Shown here: in pieces, positions 16,789-27,213 of the stretch
Layout of the letters: each line of letters begins with the position of its first letter
Numbering within the stretch: the first letter of the stretch is position 1
Assembly: GCF_029395495.1 (NCBI RefSeq)
Contig: NZ_CP113918.1
Span: 2,170,001-2,234,000, forward strand
Reading direction: 5' to 3'
Origin: Bifidobacterium sp. ESL0769
GTDB lineage: Bacteria > Actinomycetota > Actinomycetes > Actinomycetales > Bifidobacteriaceae
Length of the DNA stretch: 64,000 nt
Program-made: the position numbers and the translations under genes
Notes under the pieces: generated by a model
The model's input: only the letters and a program-made list of their open reading frames with translations
The model's database searches: none
Told to the model about the DNA's origin: nothing

Positions 16789-17238
16789 CGCAATCACCTC
16801 CCCAACATCGGATGACATCGAAATTTAAAGTTTTATATTTATTCGCATATGCGTATAAATGTCATTCTTTTCAAGTTCAATCCATCAAATTGTCGTTCCA
16901 GGCAACACGCGCGTTTACCGATAAGCACCACGCAAGGAAATAAACGGATACTAGTGTGCGAGTTTCATAAGACATGCAAATTCAATATAAATTAGACATA
17001 TTTAAACACATATATGATATTTGTCTCATTTTAGAACCGAGCCTCACAGCACAGTTATTCACACACATTCTCTTATTTTGCAACATTAGTCAAATATCCT
17101 ACGATGAATATTTATGCTGAATATATCTACCAACTGAACATAAAATGTTATATTTTGTGTTATTTGAAATGTGATATTGCTAATAAAACATCAAACGTTT
17201 TATTCCTGCCAGCAAATTTTGTTTTCTGCCAGCGACGC
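16789..17238. other. AT-rich upstream region of the pilus operon
   Basis: About 450 bp, strongly AT-rich compared with its surroundings, with many ATATTT/TTATAT elements and no gene. It must contain the pilus promoter and is long enough for regulatory input; no operator is clear. Confidence 0.5.
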
Positions 17239-17270
17239 AAAAAGGCACCGATCAATTGACCAGTGCCTTT
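17239..17270 (-). terminator. Terminator of amtB-glnK
   Basis: AAAGGCAC / GTGCCTTT (17241-17248 with 17263-17270), running into TTTTTG on the minus strand about 65 bp after the glnK stop. The inner GATCAATTGACC may extend the stem. Confidence 0.8.
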
Positions 17271-17334
17271 GTAATTTTTAATTTTCGAACGACTGAACTA
17301 ATAACTTTTCATCATTTGGCTTTGAGCCTGTCTT

Positions 17335-18968
<1,634 letters not shown>

Positions 18969-19346
18969 TTCGCGTTTCCTCTCCTCCGGTCTGTCTGCGC
19001 GCCGGGGCTCGACGCGTTCGGAACCGTATGGGGCTATGAAACACGGAAGACGTAAGGAGAAGTTTGACGCGAGATTACGGCGATGTAAAACTCAGAAGAC
19101 TATCGAAACATGATGGTTACGTTCATCCAGAAATGATGCGGAAGAGATAATCCCGGCCGCAATCATTTCGGCAGCATTCTAAGCGCAAAAATCGGGCCAG
19201 AATGCGCTCAAATTCTTAGAATACCTATCGAATGTTTGAATTTCACGCTGACTAAGTGACAAGCAGTGGACCAATATGCAAGCGGCCGCGCACCAACCTA
19301 TTCTGGATGATATGCGGCCGCCGTACGTTAACGCTGGACTCGCGAC
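18969..19346. other. Intergenic region amtB-ftsY
   Basis: 378 bp between the ftsY stop and the amtB start, both on the minus strand. It contains two GCGGCCGC octamers (near 19284 and 19314) that could pair as a stem, without a T-tract. The amtB promoter must lie here. Confidence 0.5.
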
Positions 19347-20702
19347 TCAGGCGAGAATGCCGTCGACGAAACCTTCTGGGTCGAAGGGGGCGAGGTCGTC
19401 GGGACCTTCGCCGAGACCGACGAGCTTCACCGGAACACCAAGCTCCTGCTGTACGGAGATGACGATGCCGCCCTTGGCCGAACCATCGAGCTTCGAGAGC
19501 ACGACGCCGGTGATACCGATGGCTTCCGCGAAGACCTTGGCTTGGGCCATACCGTTCTGTCCGGTGACCGCGTCGAGCACAAGCAGCACCTCGTCGACCG
19601 GCAGGTTCTTTTCGGTGACACGGCGAATCTTGCCGAGCTCATCCATCAAGTTCGCCTTGTTCTGCAGGCGACCGGCGGTGTCGATAATCAGAACATCGAC
19701 GTTCTGCTCCTTGGCTTGCTTAGAAGCGTCGAACGCCACTGACGCCGGATCCCCGCCTTCCTTCTCGCTGCGGACGACCGGTACACCGACCTTCTGCCCC
19801 CAGGTCTCGAGCTGGTCGGCAGCAGCCGCGCGGAAGGTATCGGCGGCGGCGAGCATCACGCTCTTGCCTTCCGAGACGAAGAGGCGCGCGAGCTTTCCTG
19901 CGGTCGTGGTCTTGCCGGTGCCGTTGACACCGACCATGATGATGACACTCGGCTTCTTGGCATCGGGCTTGTTCGCGTTGAGTGCGCGGTCGGGTTGGGA
20001 ATTGACCAAGTCAATGAGCTTGGAACGCAACGCCTCGCGCACAACCTTCGGATCGGAGGTACCGGTGATGCGGGCGTCGTTGCGCAGCTCGTCCACCAGC
20101 TTCTCGCTGGCCTCGCTGCCGACATCTGCCAACAGCAGCGTATCCTCGACGTCTTCCCAATCGGACTCGGAAAGTTGGTCCTTGGCGAGGATATTGAACA
20201 GCACTCGGCCGAACGGATTCGACGATTTGCTGAGCTTCTCCTTAAGCCGAACGCCACGCGATGCCTTGGGTTCCGGGGTTTCAACATCTGACTTTGAAGG
20301 AGCCTCTTCCTTCAAAGCACTTGTAGCAGAAGAATCAGGCTTAATCTCGCCCTTCTTCGCTTTGGGACTTTCTTTGGTTTTGTTTTTGGCACCAGTCTTG
20401 TTTTTGGCGCTTGACTTTTCCTGAGAGGAAGATTTGCTCGCAGCACCCTTCTTATCATTGGGTTTCTGAGCACTCTTTGCCTGAGAACTCCCCTTGGCAC
20501 CACTCTTCCCCTGCGGGCTTTCCTTGCCACCGCTCGTTTCGTCGGCTTCAGTACCTTTCACGTCTTCGGAAACGTTGGCATTCTGCGCATCGGCGGCATT
20601 TTTCTTGTGCGAATGCGACACCAACACGGCCAGAGCAATAAGCACGACGGCGACGACAACAAGCGCCGCGACGATCAGCATCGGATTGATAATAAGACTC
20701 AT
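19347..20702 (-). CDS. ftsY: Signal recognition particle receptor FtsY
   Basis: 451 residues. It starts with one membrane helix (about 8-30), followed by a long charged Lys/Glu/Ser-rich acidic/basic A-domain to about residue 140, then the NG GTPase. The motifs are GVNGTGKTTTAGKLA (P-loop), DTFRAAAADQLETW, DTAGRLQNK (G3) and LSKLDGSAKGG (G4 region). It docks ribosome-SRP complexes at the membrane by forming a GTP-dependent heterodimer with Ffh. The N-terminal anchor plus A-domain layout is that of actinobacterial FtsY. It is a stand-alone gene; the ribosome-binding site is weak. Confidence 0.96.
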   Translation of the reverse strand: MSLIINPMLIVAALVVVAVVLIALAVLVSHSHKKNAADAQNANVSEDVKGTEADETSGGKESPQGKSGAKGSSQAKSAQKPNDKKGAASKSSSQEKSSAKNKTGAKNKTKESPKAKKGEIKPDSSATSALKEEAPSKSDVETPEPKASRGVRLKEKLSKSSNPFGRVLFNILAKDQLSESDWEDVEDTLLLADVGSEASEKLVDELRNDARITGTSDPKVVREALRSKLIDLVNSQPDRALNANKPDAKKPSVIIMVGVNGTGKTTTAGKLARLFVSEGKSVMLAAADTFRAAAADQLETWGQKVGVPVVRSEKEGGDPASVAFDASKQAKEQNVDVLIIDTAGRLQNKANLMDELGKIRRVTEKNLPVDEVLLVLDAVTGQNGMAQAKVFAEAIGITGVVLSKLDGSAKGGIVISVQQELGVPVKLVGLGEGPDDLAPFDPEGFVDGILA

Positions 20703-20797
20703 GCTTCAAGATTATTGGCGAGGCCCGACGCAAGCGCATACCCAAACAGGGGTATTTAAAATCAAACTCCCTGAGTGAAGCCAATCTCATTTAAATA

Positions 20798-20826
20798 CTT
20801 ACGTTTGGGTGTGCATCACCTACAAT
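20798..20826 (+). promoter_or_regulatory. Promoter of tetR-like gene, probably leaderless
   Basis: A -10 box TACAAT ends about 7 nt before the ATG at 20833, with a TTACGT-like -35 about 17 bp upstream. The transcript would begin at or within a few bases of the start codon, and there is no ribosome-binding site. Confidence 0.5.
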
Positions 20827-20832
20827 ATAACT

Positions 20833-21597
20833 ATGTCGAATGCTTCCAGAATGACTTCGTACCAGCGCCGAGAACAGCTCATCACCGTCGGGCGCGGGCT
20901 TTTCGCCGCCAAGGGCTACGAAGCGGTGAGCGTGGAGGAGATCGCCGCCGCCGCGAAGGTCTCGAAGCCCATTGTTTACGAGCATTTTGGAGGCAAGGAA
21001 GGGCTTTACGCCGTCATCGTCGACCGCGAAATGCAAAAACTGACCAGCACATTAATCGACGCACTTTCTGCCGGCGACATCCATCCGCGCCAAATCGTGG
21101 AACGTACGGCACTCGCGCTGCTTACGTATATAGAGGAGAACTCCGAGGGCTTCAATGTGCTCGTGCGCGACTCCCCCACCACCGATCCGGCCGGCTCGTT
21201 CAGCTCGTTGCTCGGGGACGTGAGCCTGCGCGTCGAGGAAATCCTTACGAGGGCGTTCAAACAGCACAAGCTGCCGGCGAAAGGCGTGCCGTATTATGCG
21301 CAAATGCTCGTGGGCATGACCGTTTTCACCGGGCAGTATTGGGCCGCGAACCAAAAGAAAATCAGCAAGGAACAGCTTGCCGCACACATCGTCAACCTCG
21401 CCTGGCACGGACTTTCGCGCCTTGAAGCCAAGCCGAAGCTGCAGTTCGAGAATGATCTGAACGGCAAGGGCGATAATAAAGATGGCGCCGAAAACACTGA
21501 CACCGAAGATTCTGTTGTCGAAGGCATCGACGCCAAAGACGTTGATGCCAAAGACGCCAGCAATGGCAATGATTCCCACGATGCCAAATCCGCATAA
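20833..21597 (+). CDS. TetR/AcrR family transcriptional regulator
   Basis: 254 residues from ATG 20833 (an ATG at 20851 is also possible). Residues about 8-55 form the TetR DNA-binding domain: RREQLITVGRGLFAAKGYEAVSVEEIAAAAKVSKPIVYEHFGGKEGLYAVI. The helical ligand-binding domain continues to about 205. The last 45 residues are an acidic Asp/Glu/Asn-rich low-complexity tail with repeated DAKD units, unusual for the family. The frame runs toward the glycosyltransferase gene (178-bp gap) on the same strand, so co-expression is possible, but its targets are unknown. The lack of a ribosome-binding site and the close -10 box suggest a leaderless mRNA. Confidence 0.92.
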   Translation: MSNASRMTSYQRREQLITVGRGLFAAKGYEAVSVEEIAAAAKVSKPIVYEHFGGKEGLYAVIVDREMQKLTSTLIDALSAGDIHPRQIVERTALALLTYIEENSEGFNVLVRDSPTTDPAGSFSSLLGDVSLRVEEILTRAFKQHKLPAKGVPYYAQMLVGMTVFTGQYWAANQKKISKEQLAAHIVNLAWHGLSRLEAKPKLQFENDLNGKGDNKDGAENTDTEDSVVEGIDAKDVDAKDASNGNDSHDAKSA

Positions 21598-21653
21598 TCC
21601 CAAAAGCCGCCAACAAATTAGATAGTAATAAATAATCAAACCAATAACACTTT

Positions 21654-21685
21654 TGACGCAACTTACGGAGAAAGTGACGCAATTC
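21654..21685 (+). repeat. Phased direct repeat upstream of glycosyltransferase
   Basis: TGACGCAACTT (21654) and TGACGCAATTC (21675) start exactly 21 bp apart, two helical turns, about 100 bp before the glycosyltransferase start. They may be a two-site regulator target. Confidence 0.4.
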
Positions 21686-21774
21686 ATGCGCCCAGTCCCT
21701 TCATTCTCGGGATTGCATGGTAAATTGGGCTTGTTCGCCGCACCAACGCAGCGAATATCCACTAACGAGGAACC

Positions 21775-22812
21775 ATGCCGCAAACTAGCTCGAAAACGCT
21801 TACTTTCGTTGTGCCCGCGTTCAATATGGACACCTACCTTGAGCGTTGCGTCTCGTCGCTGACCGCAAATCCCGACAGCGACGACATCGAAGTGCTCATC
21901 GTCGACGACGGCTCTTCGGACGGCACCCCGGAGCTCGCGGACAGGCTTGCGGCTTCGAAACCCGGCATCATTCATGTCATCCACCAGAAAAACAAAGGGC
22001 ACGGCGGGGCGGTCAACACCGGCATCGCCAACGCTGAAGGCATGTACTTAAAGGTCGTCGACGCCGATGATTGGGTAGGTGCGGAATCCCTTAAGCAGCT
22101 CATGGACGTAATGCGTCGACAGCGCGGGGCCAGCGAGCCGATTGACATGTTCGTCACCGATTACGTTTACGACAAGGTCGGCAAGAAACGCAAGCACGTC
22201 GTCAAATTCGACAATGTGATGGAGGCGGACCGGCGGCTTAGCTGGGACGATCTCAAGCATTTCGGCATCGCACAATACATGATTATGCATGCGCTGATTT
22301 TCCGTACGGAAGTCCTGCGGGCGGCGCAGACCCAGCTCCCCGAGCACACCTTCTACGTCGATTTCATCTACGCCTACCAGCCGTTCCCGTGGGTCAAATC
22401 GCTCATGTATATCAGCACGCCGCTCTACCACTACTTCATCGGGCGCGACGGGCAGAGCGTGCAGACCGACGTGATGATTCGGCGTGTGGACCAGCTCGTG
22501 CGCGTCAACCGCGCAATGGTCGCCGCCACCCCTGAGCGTGGCAACGTGCCCGACGGGCTTTATCGCTATATGATTCATTTCCTTTCCATCGAGAGCGTGG
22601 TGGCGAGCGTCTTCCTCATTCTTTCGCGCAACCCCGCGAATTACCAGATCAAGCGGGAACTTTGGGAACATCAGCGGGCCGTTTCCCCGCGAATCGCACG
22701 CGATGTACGGCGGCAGCTACCTTCCCGGGCCATCAACCTGCCAGGCTCTGTAGGCCGTTGGATTATCCGTATGGGATATCACGTTGCGGAAAATATCATC
22801 GGATTTAACTAA
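21775..22812 (+). CDS. Family 2 glycosyltransferase
   Basis: 345 residues with AACGAGGAACC before the ATG. The GT-A fold signature is clear: LTFVVPAFNMDTYLERCVSSL at the N-terminus, IEVLIVDDGSSDGTPELAD, the GHGGAVNTGIANAEGMYLKVVDADDW segment with the DxD metal site, and a helical C-terminal half. There is no membrane helix or signal peptide, so it acts on the cytoplasmic face, transferring a sugar from a nucleotide-sugar to a glycan, lipid or protein. Relatives are often annotated as glycosyltransferases of cell-surface polysaccharide or teichoic-acid-type polymer synthesis; the acceptor cannot be inferred here as no polysaccharide cluster adjoins it. Confidence 0.92.
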   Translation: MPQTSSKTLTFVVPAFNMDTYLERCVSSLTANPDSDDIEVLIVDDGSSDGTPELADRLAASKPGIIHVIHQKNKGHGGAVNTGIANAEGMYLKVVDADDWVGAESLKQLMDVMRRQRGASEPIDMFVTDYVYDKVGKKRKHVVKFDNVMEADRRLSWDDLKHFGIAQYMIMHALIFRTEVLRAAQTQLPEHTFYVDFIYAYQPFPWVKSLMYISTPLYHYFIGRDGQSVQTDVMIRRVDQLVRVNRAMVAATPERGNVPDGLYRYMIHFLSIESVVASVFLILSRNPANYQIKRELWEHQRAVSPRIARDVRRQLPSRAINLPGSVGRWIIRMGYHVAENIIGFN

Positions 22813-23179
22813 ATTTTGCTATACAATCGCTTCCACCCACACCACATGAGTTTCAACGATAAATATAGCCTATCAAAAGCTGAATCCCAAGTGTGCGATG
22901 TACTGAATACATCGGTCGGCACACCACTCGTCCGCACAATAAAGTCGGGCAAATAAGCTTTAGCAGACGATGCCGAAACCGATAGGGCTTGTGTATGGTC
23001 CTTTCTGTTAAGCCGCGAGCCGGTATCCGATTGATTCGGGTACCGGCTCGATGGGTTTTCAAGACTGCGACAGGTTCAAAACCAAATAAGACACAGCAAG
23101 TGCGAAATGGCACGCCAGACGAAAGCTCACAACGGGTAATGCTGTGGCTACGTTTCGTCACAAATATCCGTGGATTCCC
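22813..23179. other. Intergenic region after glycosyltransferase
   Basis: 367 bp between convergent genes with no credible coding frame. Apart from the hairpin at 23016-23050 I see nothing identifiable. Confidence 0.5.
23016..23050 (+). terminator. Possible terminator hairpin
   Basis: CGAGCCGGTA / TACCGGCTCG (10 bp) with an inner TCC/GGG, followed by ATGGGTTTTC. The T-tract is weak and it lies about 200 bp after the glycosyltransferase stop. Confidence 0.5.
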
Positions 23180-25111
23180 TCACTGCGGGCGGTCTGAAAG
23201 CGCGAAAGCGTTGTTCATCAAATCGCTCGAGGTGAATAGCACCTTGCCGAGCAGTTGCTGATTTCGCGCCTCAAGGTAATCGGACATGCGCTGGTTCGCC
23301 ACCTCCATAATTCGACGGGCCTCATCCACACCCGATGTCTTGTCCAGCTTCGCATCGGCTTCGGCGACGAAGGCATGGCCATGGCTGGCGATGTCCTCGC
23401 GGAACGCTTCGATGGCGTTGCTGTTGGCGTCGAAATGCGCGTCCGCGATGACCGCGATGAGGCGGCTGGTCCAGTAAAGCGTCGAGGTGGAAACCTCGCC
23501 TGTGGTCTCGCGAAGGTAAGCCGGAGTTCGCCCAACGTTGGTATAGAACGGCGCGACACAAGTGGTGGGCTGCGAGCCGAACGCCAGCCACATCACAGAA
23601 CGGAAAGTTTCGGGCTCGTACCCACGAATCTGCATAATCGCGAGATGGCCGGTTCTGCTGATGCCGATCGGGCGATAGCGGTGGCGGGTCTCGGGAGTAC
23701 CGAGGCGGCCGTAGGGATCGTAAGGCGTGTCCTCATAATGCGAACTCAACACGTTATCCATGTCCTCGACGCTCACCTTGGTCTCGGGCACGCGGCACCA
23801 AGGAATGTCATCGGAAATCGGCGTATAGCGGGCGTTCGGCGAATCCCAGTCGTCGCTCGGATTCAGACAGCGCTGCATGTACCAGGCACGCGGGGTGTTG
23901 TAGATATGGTCCTTGGCTGTGGCCGTGCCGAAAATCTTGCGCGGGTTAAGATGCTTGAAATGCTCGGGCGTGGTGTCCATGCTGCGGTCGAGGTGATTGC
24001 TCATGATGAACTCGCGCAGGTCGGCGGAACACAGGTAATCGCGCTTGTCACCAAGGCTCTCGTCGAGCGCTTCGTCGAGGTCGAAATGGTCGAGTCCGAG
24101 CTGGTTGGGAATGGCGGCATAGCAGTCGTCGGGCACGCGACGGGCAATCCAGTGGTGGCCGCCGATCGTCTCGACGTACCAGACTTCGTCGGCATCGGAA
24201 ATACTCACGCCGTTCGATTCGTAGGTGCCGTAACGCTCCAGCAGTGAGCCAAGACGTATTACACCTTCGCGGGCGGTGCTGACATATGGCAAGACCAACG
24301 TAATCAGGTCTTCCTCGCCGATACCACCGGGGACTTCGCGGCGAACGTCGGCAGTACTAGCGCCAGTTGCGGACACAACGTTAGCGGACGACGAAGCAGA
24401 AGCGGCAAAGTTAGCGGCGCTGGAAGTTGCGAGCGAACCAGCAGTCGTTTTCCCAGCAGAAGCAGCGGATGAACCGGTAACAGCGTTCCTAGCATCAGTA
24501 GCGGAGGCGACACCACTAGCCGATGACGCAGAAGCTGCAGATCTAGAGCCATCGGAATTACGGTTAAGATAAGCATCCAAACCACAATTGGCGATATCGT
24601 CGGCAACGTCGGAATCATACGGTTTCGGCTCACCCACCGAAGCCCAGAACGCCGCAACCGAAGGCTTGGCATTCGCATCGGCACCAGTGTCAGCAATGGA
24701 ATCTCGGCCCGTGTTGACGCCGTCTCCGTTGGCAGCACCGACAACCACCGAACCACCGCGAACGGGAATGGTATGCAACACCACCATCGGATCTGCCCCG
24801 AGTACGCGTTCGTTGACGGCGATGGTCTCGGTCGCGCTCATGGCAACATTGCGGACGCTCACGCCAGCTTCGGCCAAAATCCCACGATTGCGCAGTGCGT
24901 TCGGCGCGATGAGATAGGCGCACGGGTTATCCGGAAGCTCGATTTCGACATGGCTCAGCACGCTGCGATAATGCCGAGGCTGGTCCTCCGGCCGCACCGC
25001 AACCAGACGCTTCGGGTCGTAGCGGCCGTGGCCGCTGTCATCGTCGCGCGCGATCATCGTCGAACCGTCGTAACTGGCATTTTTTCCTACAAGTAAAGTT
25101 GTGCAAGGCAT
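23180..25111 (-). CDS. pepD: C69-family dipeptidase with low-complexity insertion
   Basis: 643 residues. The N-terminus MPCTTLLVGKNASYDGSTMIARDDD is diagnostic of peptidase family C69 (PepD), an N-terminal nucleophile hydrolase in which Cys3 becomes the nucleophile. GILAEAGVSVRNVAMSATETI, TLVLPYVSTAREGVIRLG and a C-terminal helical region agree. Usual members are about 470-500 residues. Here about 150 residues (roughly 112-261) of Ala/Ser/Thr/Asp-rich low complexity are inserted before the GIGEEDLITLVLPY block. The enzyme hydrolyses dipeptides in the cytosol; no signal peptide is seen. AGGTTGAGG precedes the ATG. It faces the glycosyltransferase convergently and is monocistronic. Confidence 0.92.
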   Translation of the reverse strand: MPCTTLLVGKNASYDGSTMIARDDDSGHGRYDPKRLVAVRPEDQPRHYRSVLSHVEIELPDNPCAYLIAPNALRNRGILAEAGVSVRNVAMSATETIAVNERVLGADPMVVLHTIPVRGGSVVVGAANGDGVNTGRDSIADTGADANAKPSVAAFWASVGEPKPYDSDVADDIANCGLDAYLNRNSDGSRSAASASSASGVASATDARNAVTGSSAASAGKTTAGSLATSSAANFAASASSSANVVSATGASTADVRREVPGGIGEEDLITLVLPYVSTAREGVIRLGSLLERYGTYESNGVSISDADEVWYVETIGGHHWIARRVPDDCYAAIPNQLGLDHFDLDEALDESLGDKRDYLCSADLREFIMSNHLDRSMDTTPEHFKHLNPRKIFGTATAKDHIYNTPRAWYMQRCLNPSDDWDSPNARYTPISDDIPWCRVPETKVSVEDMDNVLSSHYEDTPYDPYGRLGTPETRHRYRPIGISRTGHLAIMQIRGYEPETFRSVMWLAFGSQPTTCVAPFYTNVGRTPAYLRETTGEVSTSTLYWTSRLIAVIADAHFDANSNAIEAFREDIASHGHAFVAEADAKLDKTSGVDEARRIMEVANQRMSDYLEARNQQLLGKVLFTSSDLMNNAFALSDRPQ

Positions 25112-25185
25112 ACCTCAACCTTACTTTTCCCGCCAGAATTTACCACCGATATTTTGTAAAATTTCTACGTTCCCGCATAGCCGCG

Positions 25186-25209
25186 CGTCTGCACGTCTGC
25201 ACGTCTGCA
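25186..25209 (+). repeat. Tandem 8-bp repeat
   Basis: Three perfect copies of CGTCTGCA. Confidence 0.85.
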
Positions 25210-25682
25210 AATTAAATCAGCGTGCAGAAGGCCACGATTAATCCCCAAATGAATCCCCAAATTCACTGATCGGAGGGCCTTACTGCAAGCTGCCAAAATG
25301 TATTCTATTACAATTTATGCTTTAAATTGAGCAGACTATCGAAAATTTGTCTAATTAATCAGCGTCATCGTAAAGCTGCATTCGGAAACGAGTTGGCTGA
25401 AATGGTCTCCGGAAATCAGCAACACTTCGGACAGCATTCGCTAGCGACAACATATTACAAAACGTTTCGATATCCGATTTTGGTAGACTTTTTGCACTTC
25501 TCAAAACCCTAGTCCAACGTTTGCCGCATACATTACTCGAAAAGAAACGAATGGAATATTTGCCCGCGCCGATTTCGCAATCTTGCACCCAAAATACTAA
25601 TAACCGATATAAACTATCTAAAATAACCTACTAACTTTTCTCCGTGAGCATATAATCGAATACCGCTTGTGATCTATATACT

Positions 25683-25734
25683 CCACTCACCCCTATTTTA
25701 ACACCGCTCACCCACACGATTCCGCCACTCACCC
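25683..25734 (+). repeat. Triple CCRCTCACCC at 21-bp spacing
   Basis: CCACTCACCC (25683), CCGCTCACCC (25704) and CCACTCACCC (25725) have identical 21-bp offsets while the spacer sequence differs, which points to conserved sites on one DNA face. Confidence 0.7.
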
Positions 25735-25919
25735 TGTAAGTAGCATGTTTCCCGCAAGTAGTATGCCATTCGCCTTTTCACAACCTATAGCCCCTTTGAG
25801 CACCATCTCGTCCAAGAAGAGCCCGACCAGAATGTCACAGCTGCAACCGTTCAGCCATCACCGATACAACAGAAGTAACCGGATACAAACCAATGCGATC
25901 ACCGAGTGCCACGTTCCCC

Positions 25920-25958
25920 ATAAGATACTTACGCGTATGATACCCACGAGTATCTTAT
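25920..25958. repeat. Inverted repeat
   Basis: ATAAGATACT / AGTATCTTAT, 10 bp perfect, separated by 19 bp. Confidence 0.7.
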
Positions 25959-26152
25959 TAATGGCCGTAATGTGCACTTTGCAGATAGTAGAATCGTAAT
26001 TTAGTAAATAGTGGTTCTATTCGTTGAAAATCCGGTTGGCAGCACTGTGATAACGCAACCGCTGTTATATAAACAAAGAAAGCTCATCGACGGGTTATAA
26101 GCCAAATCAGAAATAGCAATGACTCTTCAATTGAATCATCGGACAATCAAAG

Positions 26153-26225
26153 TGCCCCCCGTGGGACTCGAACCCACAACCCACGACTTAAAAGGACGCT
26201 GCTCTAACCATTGAGCCAGAGGGGC
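26153..26225 (-). tRNA. tRNA-Lys (anticodon TTT)
   Basis: 73 nt without an encoded CCA. The acceptor stem is GCCCCTC/GGGGGGC (one G-T pair), the D-arm GCTC...GAGC, the anticodon loop CTTTTAA with TTT, and the T-arm GTGGG-TTCGAGT-CCCAC. Discriminator base A. The anticodon stem GCGTC/GTCGT includes one T-T opposition and a terminal G-T, so that stem is slightly imperfect. Confidence 0.93.
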
Positions 26226-26335
26226 AACAAAACTTCATTATACAATCACTTCTCGATTTGCGTATCGGGTTTTGCGTGTCGCTGGCACAACTTCACATTC
26301 AGCACAAAGTACCGTTTATCTGTTCTGCGTGACTC

Positions 26336-26489
26336 TAACGCTGAAAAAGCGGCTTTTGCCAATGCTAAAATGCACTTTCTAGACGCTACCGTCAAAAAAG
26401 AGACTTTTATCGGCACTAAAGTGCACTTTTTCAATGCTACCGTCAAAAAAGGTACTCTTAGCCGCGCTAAAATGCACTTTCCCGACACC
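26336..26489 (+). repeat. 51-bp tandem repeat array with palindromic core
   Basis: Copies starting at 26364, 26415 and 26466 have an exact 51-bp period, with a degenerate partial copy before the first. Each carries (G/A)CTAAA(A/G)TGCACTTT; the middle one contains the perfect palindrome AAAGTGCACTTT. The 26226-26586 interval otherwise holds nothing recognisable. The period is a multiple of three and the frame stays open, but no ribosome-binding site or protein family supports coding. Confidence 0.8.
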
Positions 26490-26586
26490 AACGTGGCTGA
26501 AGTGCGCCTGGCGATGTCACAGAAAACGGCGCTGCGACCGTCCATCCAAATCAGTTAACGTTTCGTTTACGCCAACAATCGCTTTC

Positions 26587-26961
26587 TCACCGTGTCGCCG
26601 GCGTCTTTCCGCGGTGCTTGCCACGCGCAAGCCAGAGGCCGAGCGCGAAAACGACGACACCGAAAAGCAGAGGCATCCAAACCGTCTGCAGCGGTGCTGC
26701 ACCGTGAAGTCGATGGACGAACGCGACCTCGCACATACCGATGAGCCCAATCGCCGCAACAATCTTGACGATGGCCATCGGCCAGTTGGTACGCCAGGCG
26801 TGCGGAATCGTCGGCACCGCGCTCACCATCAGGACGATGTAGCAAACGCGCGCCACCATAGCCCAGTTCTCGACCATATTCTGCGGCCCGAGCACTCCGA
26901 TAGTCATCGCAGCCAATGCCACCACTGCCGAAATAATATGCAGCCAACGCCAAACACGCAT
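26587..26961 (-). CDS. DUF1516/YisL-like membrane protein A
   Basis: 124 residues with four membrane helices (about 5-24, 36-52, 60-78, 92-112) and a basic C-terminal tail (LARGKHRGKTPATR). The pattern WxHI...VLGPQNMVENWAMVARVCYIVLM matches its neighbour at 27214 (LLGPVRMTKIWAMIARVCYILI), so the two are tandem paralogs. Size, topology and the ARVCYILxxxSG motif resemble the YisL/DUF1516 family of small membrane proteins of unknown function. The ATG has GAGAAGAC upstream. Each gene appears to be its own unit, since a terminator follows the other paralog. Confidence 0.75.
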   Translation of the reverse strand: MRVWRWLHIISAVVALAAMTIGVLGPQNMVENWAMVARVCYIVLMVSAVPTIPHAWRTNWPMAIVKIVAAIGLIGMCEVAFVHRLHGAAPLQTVWMPLLFGVVVFALGLWLARGKHRGKTPATR

Positions 26962-27131
26962 GTCTCTTCTCTCGTTTCTCCGGAAACTTCCGGAATCCTC
27001 CGAAATTACCCAATATTCAACAACCGCTTCGTAGCGATTTCATAACTAGATTAGACGAGAAAATATGCCACAATAATGATTTTTGAATGGATTTTCACCA
27101 AATCCGTCGCAAAAGTTGGCGTCCGAATGGG

Positions 27132-27172
27132 AATAAAAAGGCGAAGCGCCAGCAAAATGACACTTCGCCTTT
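27132..27172 (-). terminator. Rho-independent terminator
   Basis: AAAGGCGAAG / CTTCGCCTTT with a 16-nt loop, followed by TTTTTATTC on the minus strand, about 40 bp after the 27214 gene. Confidence 0.85.
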
Positions 27173-27213
27173 ATAAAAATAAAGCAGCGATTACTTTGCG
27201 AAACCCTGCTTTA

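Larger units (their letters stand above)
25112..26152. other. Gene-poor AT-rich region with short repeats
   Basis: About 1.04 kb with no convincing gene; the short open frames here lack ribosome-binding sites and family features. It contains an 8-bp triplet (25186), a 21-bp-phased triple repeat (25683), a direct repeat GTAAGTAGCATG/GCAAGTAGTATG (25736 and 25754), and an inverted repeat (25920). It may be decayed DNA or a regulatory hub upstream of tRNA-Lys. Confidence 0.5.

Noticed and set aside
13639..16815. Two very long open frames (550 and 495 codons) on the plus strand opposite the large adhesin
   Set aside because: They mirror the codon bias of the adhesin gene, lack ribosome-binding sites and have Arg/Val/Gly-rich sequence without any domain.
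19282..19322. ftsY terminator formed by the two GCGGCCGC octamers
   Set aside because: Each octamer is self-palindromic and no T-tract follows on either strand.
25327..25999. Short open frames of 61-84 codons in the gene-poor region
   Set aside because: No ribosome-binding sites, no family resemblance, AT-rich random composition.
25186..26489. CRISPR array in the repeat-rich region
   Set aside because: Repeats are short or contiguous, without regular unique spacers, and no cas gene is in the window.
26211..26558. 115-codon open frame across the 51-bp repeats
   Set aside because: It begins within the tRNA-Lys gene and consists largely of the repeat; better explained as non-coding repeat whose period is a multiple of three.
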